DNA of 64,000 nt, from NCBI GenBank assembly GCA_036396795.1, contig DASWKF010000103.1:1-64000 (forward strand), given 5' to 3'. The stretch comes from JAHEEM01 sp036396795 (GTDB lineage: Bacteria; Pseudomonadota; Gammaproteobacteria; Steroidobacterales; Rariloculaceae). Below the pieces are notes generated by a model that was not told the DNA's origin, ran no database searches, and saw only the letters and a program-made list of their open reading frames with translations. Of the stretch, positions 34,597 through 42,189 are shown piece after piece (positions within the stretch are counted from its first letter, which is position 1; the number at the start of each line of letters is the position of its first letter). The translations under genes were made by a program, and so were the position numbers.

Positions 34597-35868
34597 ATGA
34601 ACAGCAGGGCGTTGGTTGCCGTTGCAGCCTTGGTCGGGATTTTGGTCGGGTTCGTGCTAGCCGGCCGCCAGGCGGACGACGAGCCGAGCGCGTCGATGAG
34701 CTTCGCCGCGATACCGGGACAAATCGGCGATCAGGACCAAACCGGACCTTACGACGTCGTCGAGGGCTGGCCGAAGCCGCTGTCCCAGCTTCCCGGGCAC
34801 GAAGACTGGACCTGGGGCGCCGTGCAGGGCATTTTCGCCGAAAGCCCGGATCGCGTGTTTCTGTTGATGCGCGGCGAGCTGCCCGAGCTCGAGCGTCCGG
34901 AGGAAGTCCCCTACCCGTCCGTGGGCCCGAGCATTTCCTTCCCGGTCTCGCAGACGCCGTTTCGCAACGCATCCGTCGGGCCGGTCACGAGCCCGGGCAA
35001 CTCGGGCTCCGACGGCTGGAACGCCTGGCAAGGCACGCTGGGCATAGACGCGCGCTGGGAGCATTGCCTGATCGTCGTCGACGCCGAGGGCAACATCACC
35101 GAGGAATGGACTCAATGGGACCATCTGTTCCGGCGCCCGCATTCCGTTGCGATCAATCCCTACGACGCAGAAAAACACGTCTGGGTCGTCGACGATCGGC
35201 AGCACGCGGTTTACAAGTTCAGCAACGACGGCAGTGAGCTCGTGCAAACGCTCGGCGTGCCCGGGGAGCCCGGCACCGACGAAGCACATTTCAACCGGCC
35301 GACTTTTCTCGCCTGGCTGCCGGACAGCACGCTGTTCGTCACCGACGGTTATACGAATACGCGCGTCCTGAAGTTCGATTTCGAAGGCAACTTCCTGCTC
35401 GCCTGGGGAGAGGCGGGATCTCCGCCGAACGACACGCGTCCGGGCTATTTCAACGCCGTGCACGGCGTCGTCGTCGACCCCGATACGCGGCGCGTCTATG
35501 TGACCGACCGCGAGAACCGGCGGATTCAAGTCTTCGACGAGAACGGCCAGTTCCTGCACCAGTTTGCGACCGGCAGTCCGTCGACGCCGCAATACATCTA
35601 TCTCGGCGCGGACCGCAGCATCTGGGTCGCCGACAACGTTACCAGCAAGATCGTCAAATACGATATGGAGGGCCATTTCCTCTACTCCTGGGGCAACCAG
35701 GGACAATGGCCGGGGGCGATGTGGAACGTGCACGGCATGAGCGTCGACCAGGACGGCAACCTGTATATCGCCGAGGTCAACAACGGCCGCGCGCAAAAGT
35801 TCGCGCCCCGCGCCGGCGCGAACCCCGATTTTCTCGTCGGCTTACCCGTACGCTCCGCTTGGCAGTAA
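34597..35868 (+). CDS. Exported NHL-repeat propeller protein (paralogue 2)
   Basis: The 423 residues have an N-terminal hydrophobic leader (ALVAVAALVGILVGFVLAG), the same FAAIPGQIGDQDQTGPYDVV...WPKPLSQLPGHEDWTW opening as paralogue 1, and four or more NHL blades (RPHSVAINPYDAEKHVWVVD, GVVVDPDTRRVYVTDRENRRIQVFD, GMSVDQDGNLYIAEVNNGRAQKF). The end matches paralogue 1 (RAGANPDFLVG). It is probably periplasmic; activity unknown. Its last codons overlap the TTG start of a TctC-type gene. Confidence 0.86.
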   Translation: MNSRALVAVAALVGILVGFVLAGRQADDEPSASMSFAAIPGQIGDQDQTGPYDVVEGWPKPLSQLPGHEDWTWGAVQGIFAESPDRVFLLMRGELPELERPEEVPYPSVGPSISFPVSQTPFRNASVGPVTSPGNSGSDGWNAWQGTLGIDARWEHCLIVVDAEGNITEEWTQWDHLFRRPHSVAINPYDAEKHVWVVDDRQHAVYKFSNDGSELVQTLGVPGEPGTDEAHFNRPTFLAWLPDSTLFVTDGYTNTRVLKFDFEGNFLLAWGEAGSPPNDTRPGYFNAVHGVVVDPDTRRVYVTDRENRRIQVFDENGQFLHQFATGSPSTPQYIYLGADRSIWVADNVTSKIVKYDMEGHFLYSWGNQGQWPGAMWNVHGMSVDQDGNLYIAEVNNGRAQKFAPRAGANPDFLVGLPVRSAWQ

Positions 35869-36818
35869 GACACGCGGGGCTGATCTGTAGCACGCTGCTG
35901 GGGCTCGGCGCCGCCTGTTCCGGCGTCGAAGAAGAGTTTCCCTCCAGGCCGATCGACGTCGTGACGCACGCATCCCCGGGCGGCGGCACGGACATCACGG
36001 CGCGCACGATGATCGTCGGCGCGCGTCGAGCGCTCGGCGTCGACATGGCGGTGCTGTTCAAGGGCGGTGGCGGCGGCGTAGTCGCGATGAACTACGTCGA
36101 CGAGCGGCCGCGCGACGGCTACACGCTGATGGCGATCACGCCGACCCACCTGTTCGCCCTCGCCCGCGGTCAAGGTGCCTTACGGATCGACGACCTCATC
36201 GGCGTCGCGCGTGCTACGGAGGATCCGCTCGTGGTCACGGCGAGCGCGCGCGGGCCGGTCCGTTCGCTCGCCGATCTGGCCGCCTTGGGCCGCGAGCGGC
36301 CGATCAAATGGGGCACCGGGCTCGTCGGCGGCATCGATCACATCGCCGGCCTCGAACTCGCGCGCGCCCTCGGCACCCCGCTCAACGCCGTGCCGTTCAA
36401 CGGCGGCGGCGAGGTTGCAGCGAACCTGCTCGGCGGCAATATCGACGTGGCCGCTTTGAACCTGAGCGAGGCGCTCGATGAGATCGAACGCGGCGAGTTT
36501 CGCGCGCTCGCCGTCATGGCCGAACGCAGGCTCGAGCCGATCGCCCAAGTGCCGACCACGGTCGAGCTCGGCCACCAGGTCGTCTACTCGACGGTTCGCG
36601 GCTACGTGGCGTTGCGAGGCACGCCAGAGGATCGTCTCGCCCGGCTCGAGCAGGGTCTGCTAGCCGGCATGCGCGACCCCGCTTATCAGAATTATCTGGC
36701 CGGCGTGGGCCTGTCAGCCGACGGCGTTGCCGGGCGTGAGGTCTTCGCGGCGCAGCTACGGCAGCTCTATGACCAGGCGCAGCGAGCGATGCTCGAGCTC
36801 GGCATGATCGAGCCCTAG
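35859..36818 (+). CDS. TctC/Bug-family solute-binding lipoprotein (second copy)
   Basis: The protein reads ICSTLLGLGAACSG (lipobox), then Bug-family phrases THASPGGGTDITARTM, KGGGGGVVAMNYV, ITPTHLFALA, WGTGLVGGIDHIAGLELARALG, VPFNGGGEVAANLLGGNIDVAALN and AQVPTTVELGHQV. The only start that keeps the leader intact is TTG at 35859, inside the last four codons of the NHL gene, giving 319 residues. No tctA or tctB follows, so it is an orphan receptor that may share a permease or act as a sensor. A longer in-frame reading into the NHL gene is not coding. Confidence 0.85.
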   Translation: MAVRHAGLICSTLLGLGAACSGVEEEFPSRPIDVVTHASPGGGTDITARTMIVGARRALGVDMAVLFKGGGGGVVAMNYVDERPRDGYTLMAITPTHLFALARGQGALRIDDLIGVARATEDPLVVTASARGPVRSLADLAALGRERPIKWGTGLVGGIDHIAGLELARALGTPLNAVPFNGGGEVAANLLGGNIDVAALNLSEALDEIERGEFRALAVMAERRLEPIAQVPTTVELGHQVVYSTVRGYVALRGTPEDRLARLEQGLLAGMRDPAYQNYLAGVGLSADGVAGREVFAAQLRQLYDQAQRAMLELGMIEP

Positions 36819-36892
36819 CACCGCTCTCGGCTCAATCTCCATTAAAATAATCTTTTGAATATCATTTAGATATGAAATATATATGAAGTTAT
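36819..36892. other. AT-rich spacer between convergent genes
   Basis: AT-rich sequence (for example GAATATCATTTAGATATGAA) between the TctC-type gene and the DUF6151 gene. It resembles the spacer at 7214-7280. No canonical hairpin terminator is visible. Confidence 0.45.
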
Positions 36893-37480
36893 TTATCGTA
36901 GGCCGGCGCTTCCGGGGCTGACGATGGGTACACCGGCCTCGTCGAAGAACGGTGAGCGACGATGGTCGCCGCGCAGACGCCAGCAGACGACCCTGGCCGC
37001 GATTTGAAACAGCACCGATAGCGGGACGCCGTCGTACGCATTGATCGCGCTTCGATCACCGGTCGCATACCGAGCCCAGACGCCCGATTTTACCGGACCG
37101 AGCACTTCATCGAGCGATGAGCCGCTCGCGTCTATGCAGGCACGGAGCAGACCGACATAGGGAATCTGCCGCGTCGACAGCGTGTTGCCGAGCGGCGTGC
37201 GGCAGCAGCGGGCGTACCAACGCAGAGGTCCCCGCGGCGTTAGTCGCATGCACGCAAGCGCCTCCAGGCCGTCGGTGATCTCCAGTCGCGCCGGAGAAAT
37301 CTGATACACCTCGGTTCCGCCGTGGGCATCGAGCACGTCGTCCGCGCGTCCGAGCGCGCGGGCGTAAGCCTGACAATCATCGCAGTAGCAAACCAGCCGA
37401 TTGCCGGCGTTTCTCGAGACCCCGTGCACGACGCCTCGCAGCGACCCGCAACGACAACGTATCGGCAGATCCGGCTTCAA
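36893..37480 (-). CDS. DUF6151 (GFA-like) cysteine-rich protein
   Basis: The 195 residues read from a TTG at 37480 whose bases overlap the stop of the upstream propeller gene (TTGA). The N-terminal metal-site pattern LPIRCRCGSLRG, then RLVCYCDDCQAYARALG, and LACMRLTPRGPLRWYARCCRTPLGNT are typical of DUF6151, a relative of glutathione-dependent formaldehyde-activating (GFA) zinc proteins. Catalytic role unknown. The open frame runs upstream to 37966, but that part is antisense-like and unsupported. Confidence 0.8.
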   Translation of the reverse strand: MKPDLPIRCRCGSLRGVVHGVSRNAGNRLVCYCDDCQAYARALGRADDVLDAHGGTEVYQISPARLEITDGLEALACMRLTPRGPLRWYARCCRTPLGNTLSTRQIPYVGLLRACIDASGSSLDEVLGPVKSGVWARYATGDRSAINAYDGVPLSVLFQIAARVVCWRLRGDHRRSPFFDEAGVPIVSPGSAGLR

Positions 37481-38868
37481 TAGGGCAACATCGCCGTGAT
37501 GTTGCGCTTGGGCACCTGGCCGACGGGAATGCGGGTAATCTCCTCGAGCGCGCGAATGTCGACCACGGACACGTCGTTCGAGCCCGCGTTGGCGACATAT
37601 GCCGTGCTGCCGTCGGGCGTCAGCGTCACCCAATCCGGGGCGGTGCCGACGTCGACCGAGCCGAGCAAGCGCAGATCCGGCAGCGAATAGACGTAGACGG
37701 CGCTGTTGAGCCGGCTGTCGACGACCAGGGCCGAATTGTCCGCGGTCACGGCCATGCCGTGTGAGGCGTTGCCGCCCTCGAGCACCGGTTCCTTCCCCGG
37801 CGGCAGCTTCGGTAACTCGATGCGCGCCGTTTCCTCCTGCGTGGCGAAATCGACGACGGCGAAGCCGTTGAACCCGGTGAGCTGCACGAACATGCGTTTC
37901 GTGGACCCGTCGGGATTGGTCTCGAACGCCATCGGGCGCACGCCGAGCTCGAAATACTTGACCCACGCGGGCTCCTCGGTCTCCGTGTCGATCACGGTCG
38001 CGTTCTTGCCGTCGATCGACCCCGCGACGACGTAGCGTCCGTCCGGGGTCACGTAGGTGTTGTGCACCTGGCCGTCTATCGGAATGCTCTTGACGAGCGC
38101 GAGTGCCTGCGTATCGATGACGTCGACCGCACCTGGGGTCTGGCGGATGGCGACGTATACGCGCGATCCATCGGGGCTCGCGGAGATGTTGTTGGGATGC
38201 CCGCTCAAGCGGATCTTGGTCATCACGCGCAAGGTTCTGCCGTCGACGACATCGAGCGTGGAGTCGGCTTCGTTGCTGACGTAGATGCGGCTGCCGTCCG
38301 GAGCCGCCGCGGCGCCGTGGCCGACTTCGATGCCCTCGATCTCACCGACCACGCGATTGGTCGCGGGGTCGATGATGTGGACGTTGTCGCCGGCGCTGTT
38401 GGTTTGAATGATTCGCGTCTCGAGCCCGGTCGATTGCGCGGCGCCCGCCAAGGTCTCGCCCCGAACCCAGGCAGCCATCCTTTGCCATTCGGGGTCGTCC
38501 TTCGACTTCCAGTGCTTGCCGCCGTCGTGGTGCGGATCGCCGCCGGCGCCCTCGGCGAGCGGATGGCGCAGCAGCCGGCTCGCGTCGGGATTACCCGGGA
38601 TGACGTACGCCCGCACTGAGTCGAAATTCTCCCGAGCGTCCTCGTCGCTCCAGGTGGCGCTGCCGTCTGGCAACGCCTGGAGATGCATTTGCGGCCTGAT
38701 GGAATGGCAGGAAACACAGCGAGAGTTGCCGTCTCGTTTGGTCGTGAAGACGGGCTGGACCTGCGCTTTGAAGTACTCGAAATCCAGCGACACCGGGCCC
38801 GACTCCTGGGCGAGAGCAGGCGGCAACACAAGCGCCAGACCCACGAGGATCAGTCTATTGAGCGACAT
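37477..38868 (-). CDS. Exported cytochrome c / YVTN beta-propeller protein
   Basis: The 463 residues begin with a signal peptide (LILVGLALVLPPALAQ). A haem site CVSCH follows at about residue 51, inside FKAQVQPVFTTKRDGNSRCVSCH, the style of planctomycete-type cytochrome domains. A seven-bladed YVTN propeller follows from about 155 (HGAAAAPDGSRIYVSNEADSTLDVVD, HPNNISASPDGSRVYVAIRQ, PDWVTLTPDGSTAYVANAGSNDVSVVD). It is periplasmic and may be an electron-transfer or dehydrogenase-like propeller; no catalytic residues are identified. It is coupled to the DUF6151 gene by a TTGA overlap. Confidence 0.85.
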   Translation of the reverse strand: MSLNRLILVGLALVLPPALAQESGPVSLDFEYFKAQVQPVFTTKRDGNSRCVSCHSIRPQMHLQALPDGSATWSDEDARENFDSVRAYVIPGNPDASRLLRHPLAEGAGGDPHHDGGKHWKSKDDPEWQRMAAWVRGETLAGAAQSTGLETRIIQTNSAGDNVHIIDPATNRVVGEIEGIEVGHGAAAAPDGSRIYVSNEADSTLDVVDGRTLRVMTKIRLSGHPNNISASPDGSRVYVAIRQTPGAVDVIDTQALALVKSIPIDGQVHNTYVTPDGRYVVAGSIDGKNATVIDTETEEPAWVKYFELGVRPMAFETNPDGSTKRMFVQLTGFNGFAVVDFATQEETARIELPKLPPGKEPVLEGGNASHGMAVTADNSALVVDSRLNSAVYVYSLPDLRLLGSVDVGTAPDWVTLTPDGSTAYVANAGSNDVSVVDIRALEEITRIPVGQVPKRNITAMLPY

Positions 38869-38998
38869 GCGGCTCCCCCCCTTCTTTGTATAAGCGCGCG
38901 CGACGCGTGTGTGGCATAAGCGTATACCCGGAACGTATCGATGGCCAGCGGTAAAGCGGCCAGCCGACTATCTCGCCGAGCGGCCCAGCGGACCCCGC

Positions 38999-39517
38999 TC
39001 ATTCGCTCGCGATCACCCGTACGCGCTCGTCGAACAACGCATCGACGGCTTGGGCGAAGCTGCTCGAGGGTCGCTCGGCGCACCAGCTCGAGAGCCAGGC
39101 CCACTGCGCCTCATAGTCGTCGAGATCGACGAGCGCGAGCGCTTCGGCCTCACGGGCGGCATTGCGGCCGCTCAGGTAGCCCTGCATCCAAGAGACATAG
39201 GCACGCCGGAGGTTCGGCAGATCGGCAATGTCGGCTTGCACCTGCTCGCAGCTGCGCGAGCCCGCGCCCGCGACGGCGCCGACCTGCGCCGTGGCTGGCA
39301 CCGTGCCGCTGATCAGCCACGCTGCGAGCGCGAAAATCGTTGCCGAACGCGCGATGCGTCGCGTCGCAGCGCGTGTTTCCCGCTGCCTCTTGCACTTCCG
39401 TCTCGAAAGTAGGAACGTCGTTGGGCGGCCGAAAGCGATCGTCGGCCCGCGCGCGCCGAGAAGACGCGGCGCCGTCCATAGGACGGAGAGCGCGTAACCT
39501 ATCCGGAGAGTCGTCAT
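38999..39517 (-). CDS. Small secreted protein, Rap1a/HdeA-like in outline
   Basis: The 172-residue frame has a hydrophobic leader only at about residues 55-75 (SATIFALAAWLISGTVPATAQ). The mature part is CEQVQADIADLPNLRRAYVSWMQGYLSGR...WLSSWCAERPSSSFAQAVDALFDERV. The helical layout with two cysteines and a GYLSGR turn recalls Rap1a/Tai-type or HdeA-like periplasmic proteins; I am not sure of either. The only in-frame start upstream of the leader is ATG at 39517, which overlaps the divergent ATG at 39516. This is odd, and the true start may differ. Confidence 0.55.
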   Translation of the reverse strand: MTTLRIGYALSVLWTAPRLLGARGPTIAFGRPTTFLLSRRKCKRQRETRAATRRIARSATIFALAAWLISGTVPATAQVGAVAGAGSRSCEQVQADIADLPNLRRAYVSWMQGYLSGRNAAREAEALALVDLDDYEAQWAWLSSWCAERPSSSFAQAVDALFDERVRVIASE

Positions 39518-40151
39518 GCGCCGGGAAATCAGTGGTCGGTATTGCTTGCTCGTAGTCATGAGCCTGTGGCTTTCGCATAGCGCCCGGTCGCAGCCGCCTT
39601 CCGAATATTGCGAATCCGACGTTTGCTTGCGCGATCGTTTAGAGACCTTGGTTTCACTCGGTTGGGGTCGAATGACGGCTGGACAGGATTCACTGACCGA
39701 CGCGCAAGCGAGCCCGTTCATCGGCCTGACGGACGGCGAATACGCGAGGCTCAAGGAACTGGGCGACGGCGAAGGCGCGGAGCGCATGCGGCTGCTCGGC
39801 AAGGTGCAAACGGCCTGCCGGCCCGGGGAATTTTCGGTCGACCTCTCCATTCCCGGGCAGGATACCGCAAACGTGACCTTCGGTACGCCGCTTGCGCGCG
39901 GCGGCGACTACCAAGGCTTCCAGGTCATCCGCATCGATCGCAGCTACCGAATCGCGGACACCAACCGAAGCACCTGGCTCCGCTGGATTCATTGGCGCTT
40001 TCCTGGCATCTCCTTGATGAGCGGCCCGCCGACCGCATTGACGAACTACGAAATCGGACCGTTCGTCGCCACTGTGGTCTTGTTGGACACGGAATTCGAG
40101 CTTGGCGAACCGGCGGAATATGCAGCGCACTCGGATTGCCTTGAGCGGTAA
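39516..40151 (+). CDS. Secreted protein of unknown family (tandem paralogue A)
   Basis: The 211 residues have a signal peptide (CLLVVMSLWLSHSARS) and GGAGAG ahead of the ATG. The mature protein reads PPSEYCESDVCLRDRLETLVSLGWGRM, then SPFIGLTDGEYARLKEL, CRPGEFSVDLSIPG, GGDYQGFQVIRIDRSYRI and FPGISLMSGPPTALTNYEIGPFVATVVLLDTEF. It is closely similar in order to the next protein. Four cysteines are spaced alike in both. I do not recognise the family. It is probably periplasmic and beta-rich. Confidence 0.75.
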   Translation: MRREISGRYCLLVVMSLWLSHSARSQPPSEYCESDVCLRDRLETLVSLGWGRMTAGQDSLTDAQASPFIGLTDGEYARLKELGDGEGAERMRLLGKVQTACRPGEFSVDLSIPGQDTANVTFGTPLARGGDYQGFQVIRIDRSYRIADTNRSTWLRWIHWRFPGISLMSGPPTALTNYEIGPFVATVVLLDTEFELGEPAEYAAHSDCLER

Positions 40152-40845
40152 GCTTCGCTGGTATTGCTTGCTGGTGGGTCTCGGCGCGCTGCAACCGCAG
40201 ACGGCCGAGTCGCAACGCAACGAGCCCACGGGAGATTGCGGGGCCGAGATTTGCCTGCAGACGGGCGAATCGAATTGGCGCCTCGACCCGGCGGAGTATT
40301 GCGAAGCCGGCGTGTGCTTGCGCGACAGCCTCGAAAGCCTGGTTGGGCTCGATTGGGATCGCATCGTGAGCGGGCTGGACACTTTGACCGCCGCGGACAT
40401 GAACCCATTCGTGGGGCTCGGCGATGCCGAGTACCGGCGGCTGCAGGCGCCCGACACCCCCATCGACGAGCGCGTGGCGCTGCTCGGCATGGTCGAAGCG
40501 TCTTGCCGGCCGGGTGAATTCTCGGCCAGGCTCGAGATCCCCGGCTACGATACGGTCATTGTCGCCTTTGGCGTCACGCCCGCGGGCGAGCGAGGCCGCC
40601 AGAATTTTCAGGTCACCGCGATCGATCGCACCTACAGGGGGCTCCCGGGAGGCAGCGTGAGCGCATGGATCCGTTGGATGAGCTATCGATTTCCCGGAGT
40701 CGAGCTCATGGAGGACGGCGTGCCTACGACGTTCGCGAACTACGAGATCGGCCTCTACATCGGCCGGCTCGTGCTGCTCGATACGGAGTTTCGGCTCGGG
40801 CAGCCGGTGGACTACGAACGGTATCCGGACTGCGCTACACGCTAG
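40120..40845 (+). CDS. Secreted protein of unknown family (tandem paralogue B)
   Basis: The 241 residues from the ATG at 40120 have a leader (WYCLLVGLGALQPQTAES), then a short extra segment, then the same layout as paralogue A: DPAEYCEAGVCLRDSLESLVGLDWDRI, NPFVGLGDAEYRRLQ, CRPGEFSARLEIPGYD, RQNFQVTAIDRTYRGL and FPGVELMEDGVPTTFANYEIGLYIGRLVLLDTEF. The start is uncertain. A TTG at 40141, which would align better with paralogue A, overlaps paralogue A's last codons. Tandem duplication is clear, and no other copy is in the window. Confidence 0.72.
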   Translation: MQRTRIALSGKLRWYCLLVGLGALQPQTAESQRNEPTGDCGAEICLQTGESNWRLDPAEYCEAGVCLRDSLESLVGLDWDRIVSGLDTLTAADMNPFVGLGDAEYRRLQAPDTPIDERVALLGMVEASCRPGEFSARLEIPGYDTVIVAFGVTPAGERGRQNFQVTAIDRTYRGLPGGSVSAWIRWMSYRFPGVELMEDGVPTTFANYEIGLYIGRLVLLDTEFRLGQPVDYERYPDCATR

Positions 40846-40865
40846 CCTGGCCTCGCACCGGCAAG

Positions 40866-41468
40866 CTACCAGACGAAGGGAAGCAGCCGCCAGCGAGTCT
40901 TCTGGGCGAACGTAACGTAATCGGAATATCCGAGCAGAAGCCGCTCTTCGTTCCGAATGCGCATGATCTGGAACGCCATACCGATCGCGATGACCGCGAC
41001 ATTGTAGCCACTCCAGTTGTTGATCAGGTAGCCGATCAATGCGACGGCGTACGCGGCGTACAGAGGATGTCGGACAATGCGGTAGGCACCGCTCGTCTTC
41101 ACACCACGATGCGCAGGCAACAGGCCCATGCTCCGGTTCAACGCCAAGAGTGCTCCGATCTGAAGCGCCACGCCTATCGTCTGTATGATCTGTCCAACGA
41201 GGACGTCCTCTGCGATCTCCGCCGGCCGCAGCAACAACGGATATAAGGTTCCTGCAGTGGTCGTCAGCCACGCTTGCCAAGAATATGAAGTCCGATCCGG
41301 ATCCTTCCTTATCAAGAACAAGATCACCAAGACCGTCTCCATGCCGACGAGCAGGACCAAGCTCAGGCGAGGCTGGGTGACGAACTGTTGCAGATGGGCG
41401 TACGCGAACAGCGCGAAAACCGTCGCGAGCACACAGTTGATCATCGCAAGGCGAACTTCACGTAGCAT
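40866..41468 (-). CDS. ICMT/PEMT-like membrane methyltransferase family protein
   Basis: The 200 residues have about five membrane segments. The C-terminal region carries the isoprenylcysteine-carboxylmethyltransferase-type signature: TSGAYRIVRHPLYAAYAVALIGYL, then IRNEERLLLGYSDYVTFAQKTRWRLLPF, with the RHP and EE residues that bind S-adenosylmethionine. The methyl acceptor is unknown. It is convergent with paralogue B and lies next to the Flp pilin gene on the same strand, with a 73-base gap. Confidence 0.88.
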   Translation of the reverse strand: MLREVRLAMINCVLATVFALFAYAHLQQFVTQPRLSLVLLVGMETVLVILFLIRKDPDRTSYSWQAWLTTTAGTLYPLLLRPAEIAEDVLVGQIIQTIGVALQIGALLALNRSMGLLPAHRGVKTSGAYRIVRHPLYAAYAVALIGYLINNWSGYNVAVIAIGMAFQIMRIRNEERLLLGYSDYVTFAQKTRWRLLPFVW

Positions 41469-41541
41469 GTGCGAGCCTTGAGAGCCTCAGAGGATACCGG
41501 CTGGGCTCGGGGGCCGCCGCAGCCGGTCCTCTGGGAGGTGC

Positions 41542-41709
41542 TTACGGGGCTATAGCAACGTCGATGGCGGCAATAATCCCGCTGACGGTAAGACCCAGGG
41601 CCTGAAACGCGCCAACCACCGCCAACGAAATCAGGCCACCTGCGACCGCATACTCGACCGTGGTGAGCCCACGCTCATCTCTGAGGAAGTTGATAATGCT
41701 CTTTTTCAT
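41542..41709 (-). CDS. Flp/Fap-type major pilin
   Basis: A 55-residue minus-strand gene, starting at the ATG at 41709 and ending with TAA at 41542-41544. It reads MKKSIINFLRDERGLTTVEYA and then AVAGGLISLAVVGAFQ with a hydrophobic tail. The basic leader, cleavage after G14, the T-x-V-E-Y and glutamate-tyrosine pair and the long helix are the Flp pilin hallmarks. CpaA would cleave and methylate it; it assembles into the Tad pilus. The gene lies divergently, about 1.5 kb away from cpaA. A GGTGAT ribosome-like site lies upstream. Confidence 0.93.
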   Translation of the reverse strand: MKKSIINFLRDERGLTTVEYAVAGGLISLAVVGAFQALGLTVSGIIAAIDVAIAP

Positions 41710-42189
41710 TTAGATCACCATTTCTCCATCTCTAGGAACAAACAGCTTCCAGCGTTCCACATGGAGCCCCAAGGAGCGGCCGCGAGCTGATCATGACCCG
41801 CTGCGACGCTGTATGAAGCCGTCGCGCACTTTTTACGCCACTCTCATGCGCGGGGGATAGGAGTCTTTTGCAAATCGGCAGGCACTTTTTCCTGTCGTTC
41901 TTCGCGACTGTCTTACCATAACTCGCAGCGCCCCTGGTCTTCCGAGGCGGCATGCAATGGTCGCCTTGGATCAGATCCGTGGTACCAGCGGCGCTCCCCG
42001 AGTGGTAGTCAGCCCAGCCTTCTGGGCTTCTAATCAATTACTTACAGTGTTTCTCTCAAGGGTGGGATGCTCTCTCCCATGGCTGTTTTCCAAGCATCCG
42101 TGACGGGTTTCCTATTCGAGCTACCGCTTAGTCGAGTATAAAGCGCGATTCGAAAGGAACGGGACAGCGGAACTTATTGGCAAATACGC
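41710..42189. other. Regulatory gap between pilin and regulator genes
   Basis: A 480-base divergent interval with no gene I can support; a short minus-strand open frame at about 41732-42037 has no recognisable content. It holds the candidate operator at 41855-41871 for the pilin side and a TATAAA box at 42137-42142, about 48 bases before the regulator ATG. Confidence 0.5.
41855..41871 (-). promoter_or_regulatory. Candidate regulator half-site upstream of pilin
   Basis: On the pilin strand the site reads GCAAAAGACTCCTATCC, 146 bases before the pilin ATG. It matches the cpaA-side sequence GCAAAAGAGTCCTACC at 14 of 16 positions, in the same orientation relative to transcription. A weaker copy of the AAAAG core lies 20 bases further upstream, the tandem spacing expected for an AraC-type activator. 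Confidence 0.45.

Noticed and set aside
37481..37966. Upstream extension of the DUF6151 gene
   Set aside because: The extension lies opposite or inside the propeller gene and has no conserved content; the TTG at 37480 matches the family start.
41732..42037. 101-codon minus-strand open frame in the pilin-regulator gap
   Set aside because: No ribosome site, no domain and no hydrophobic pattern; it overlaps the likely regulatory sites.
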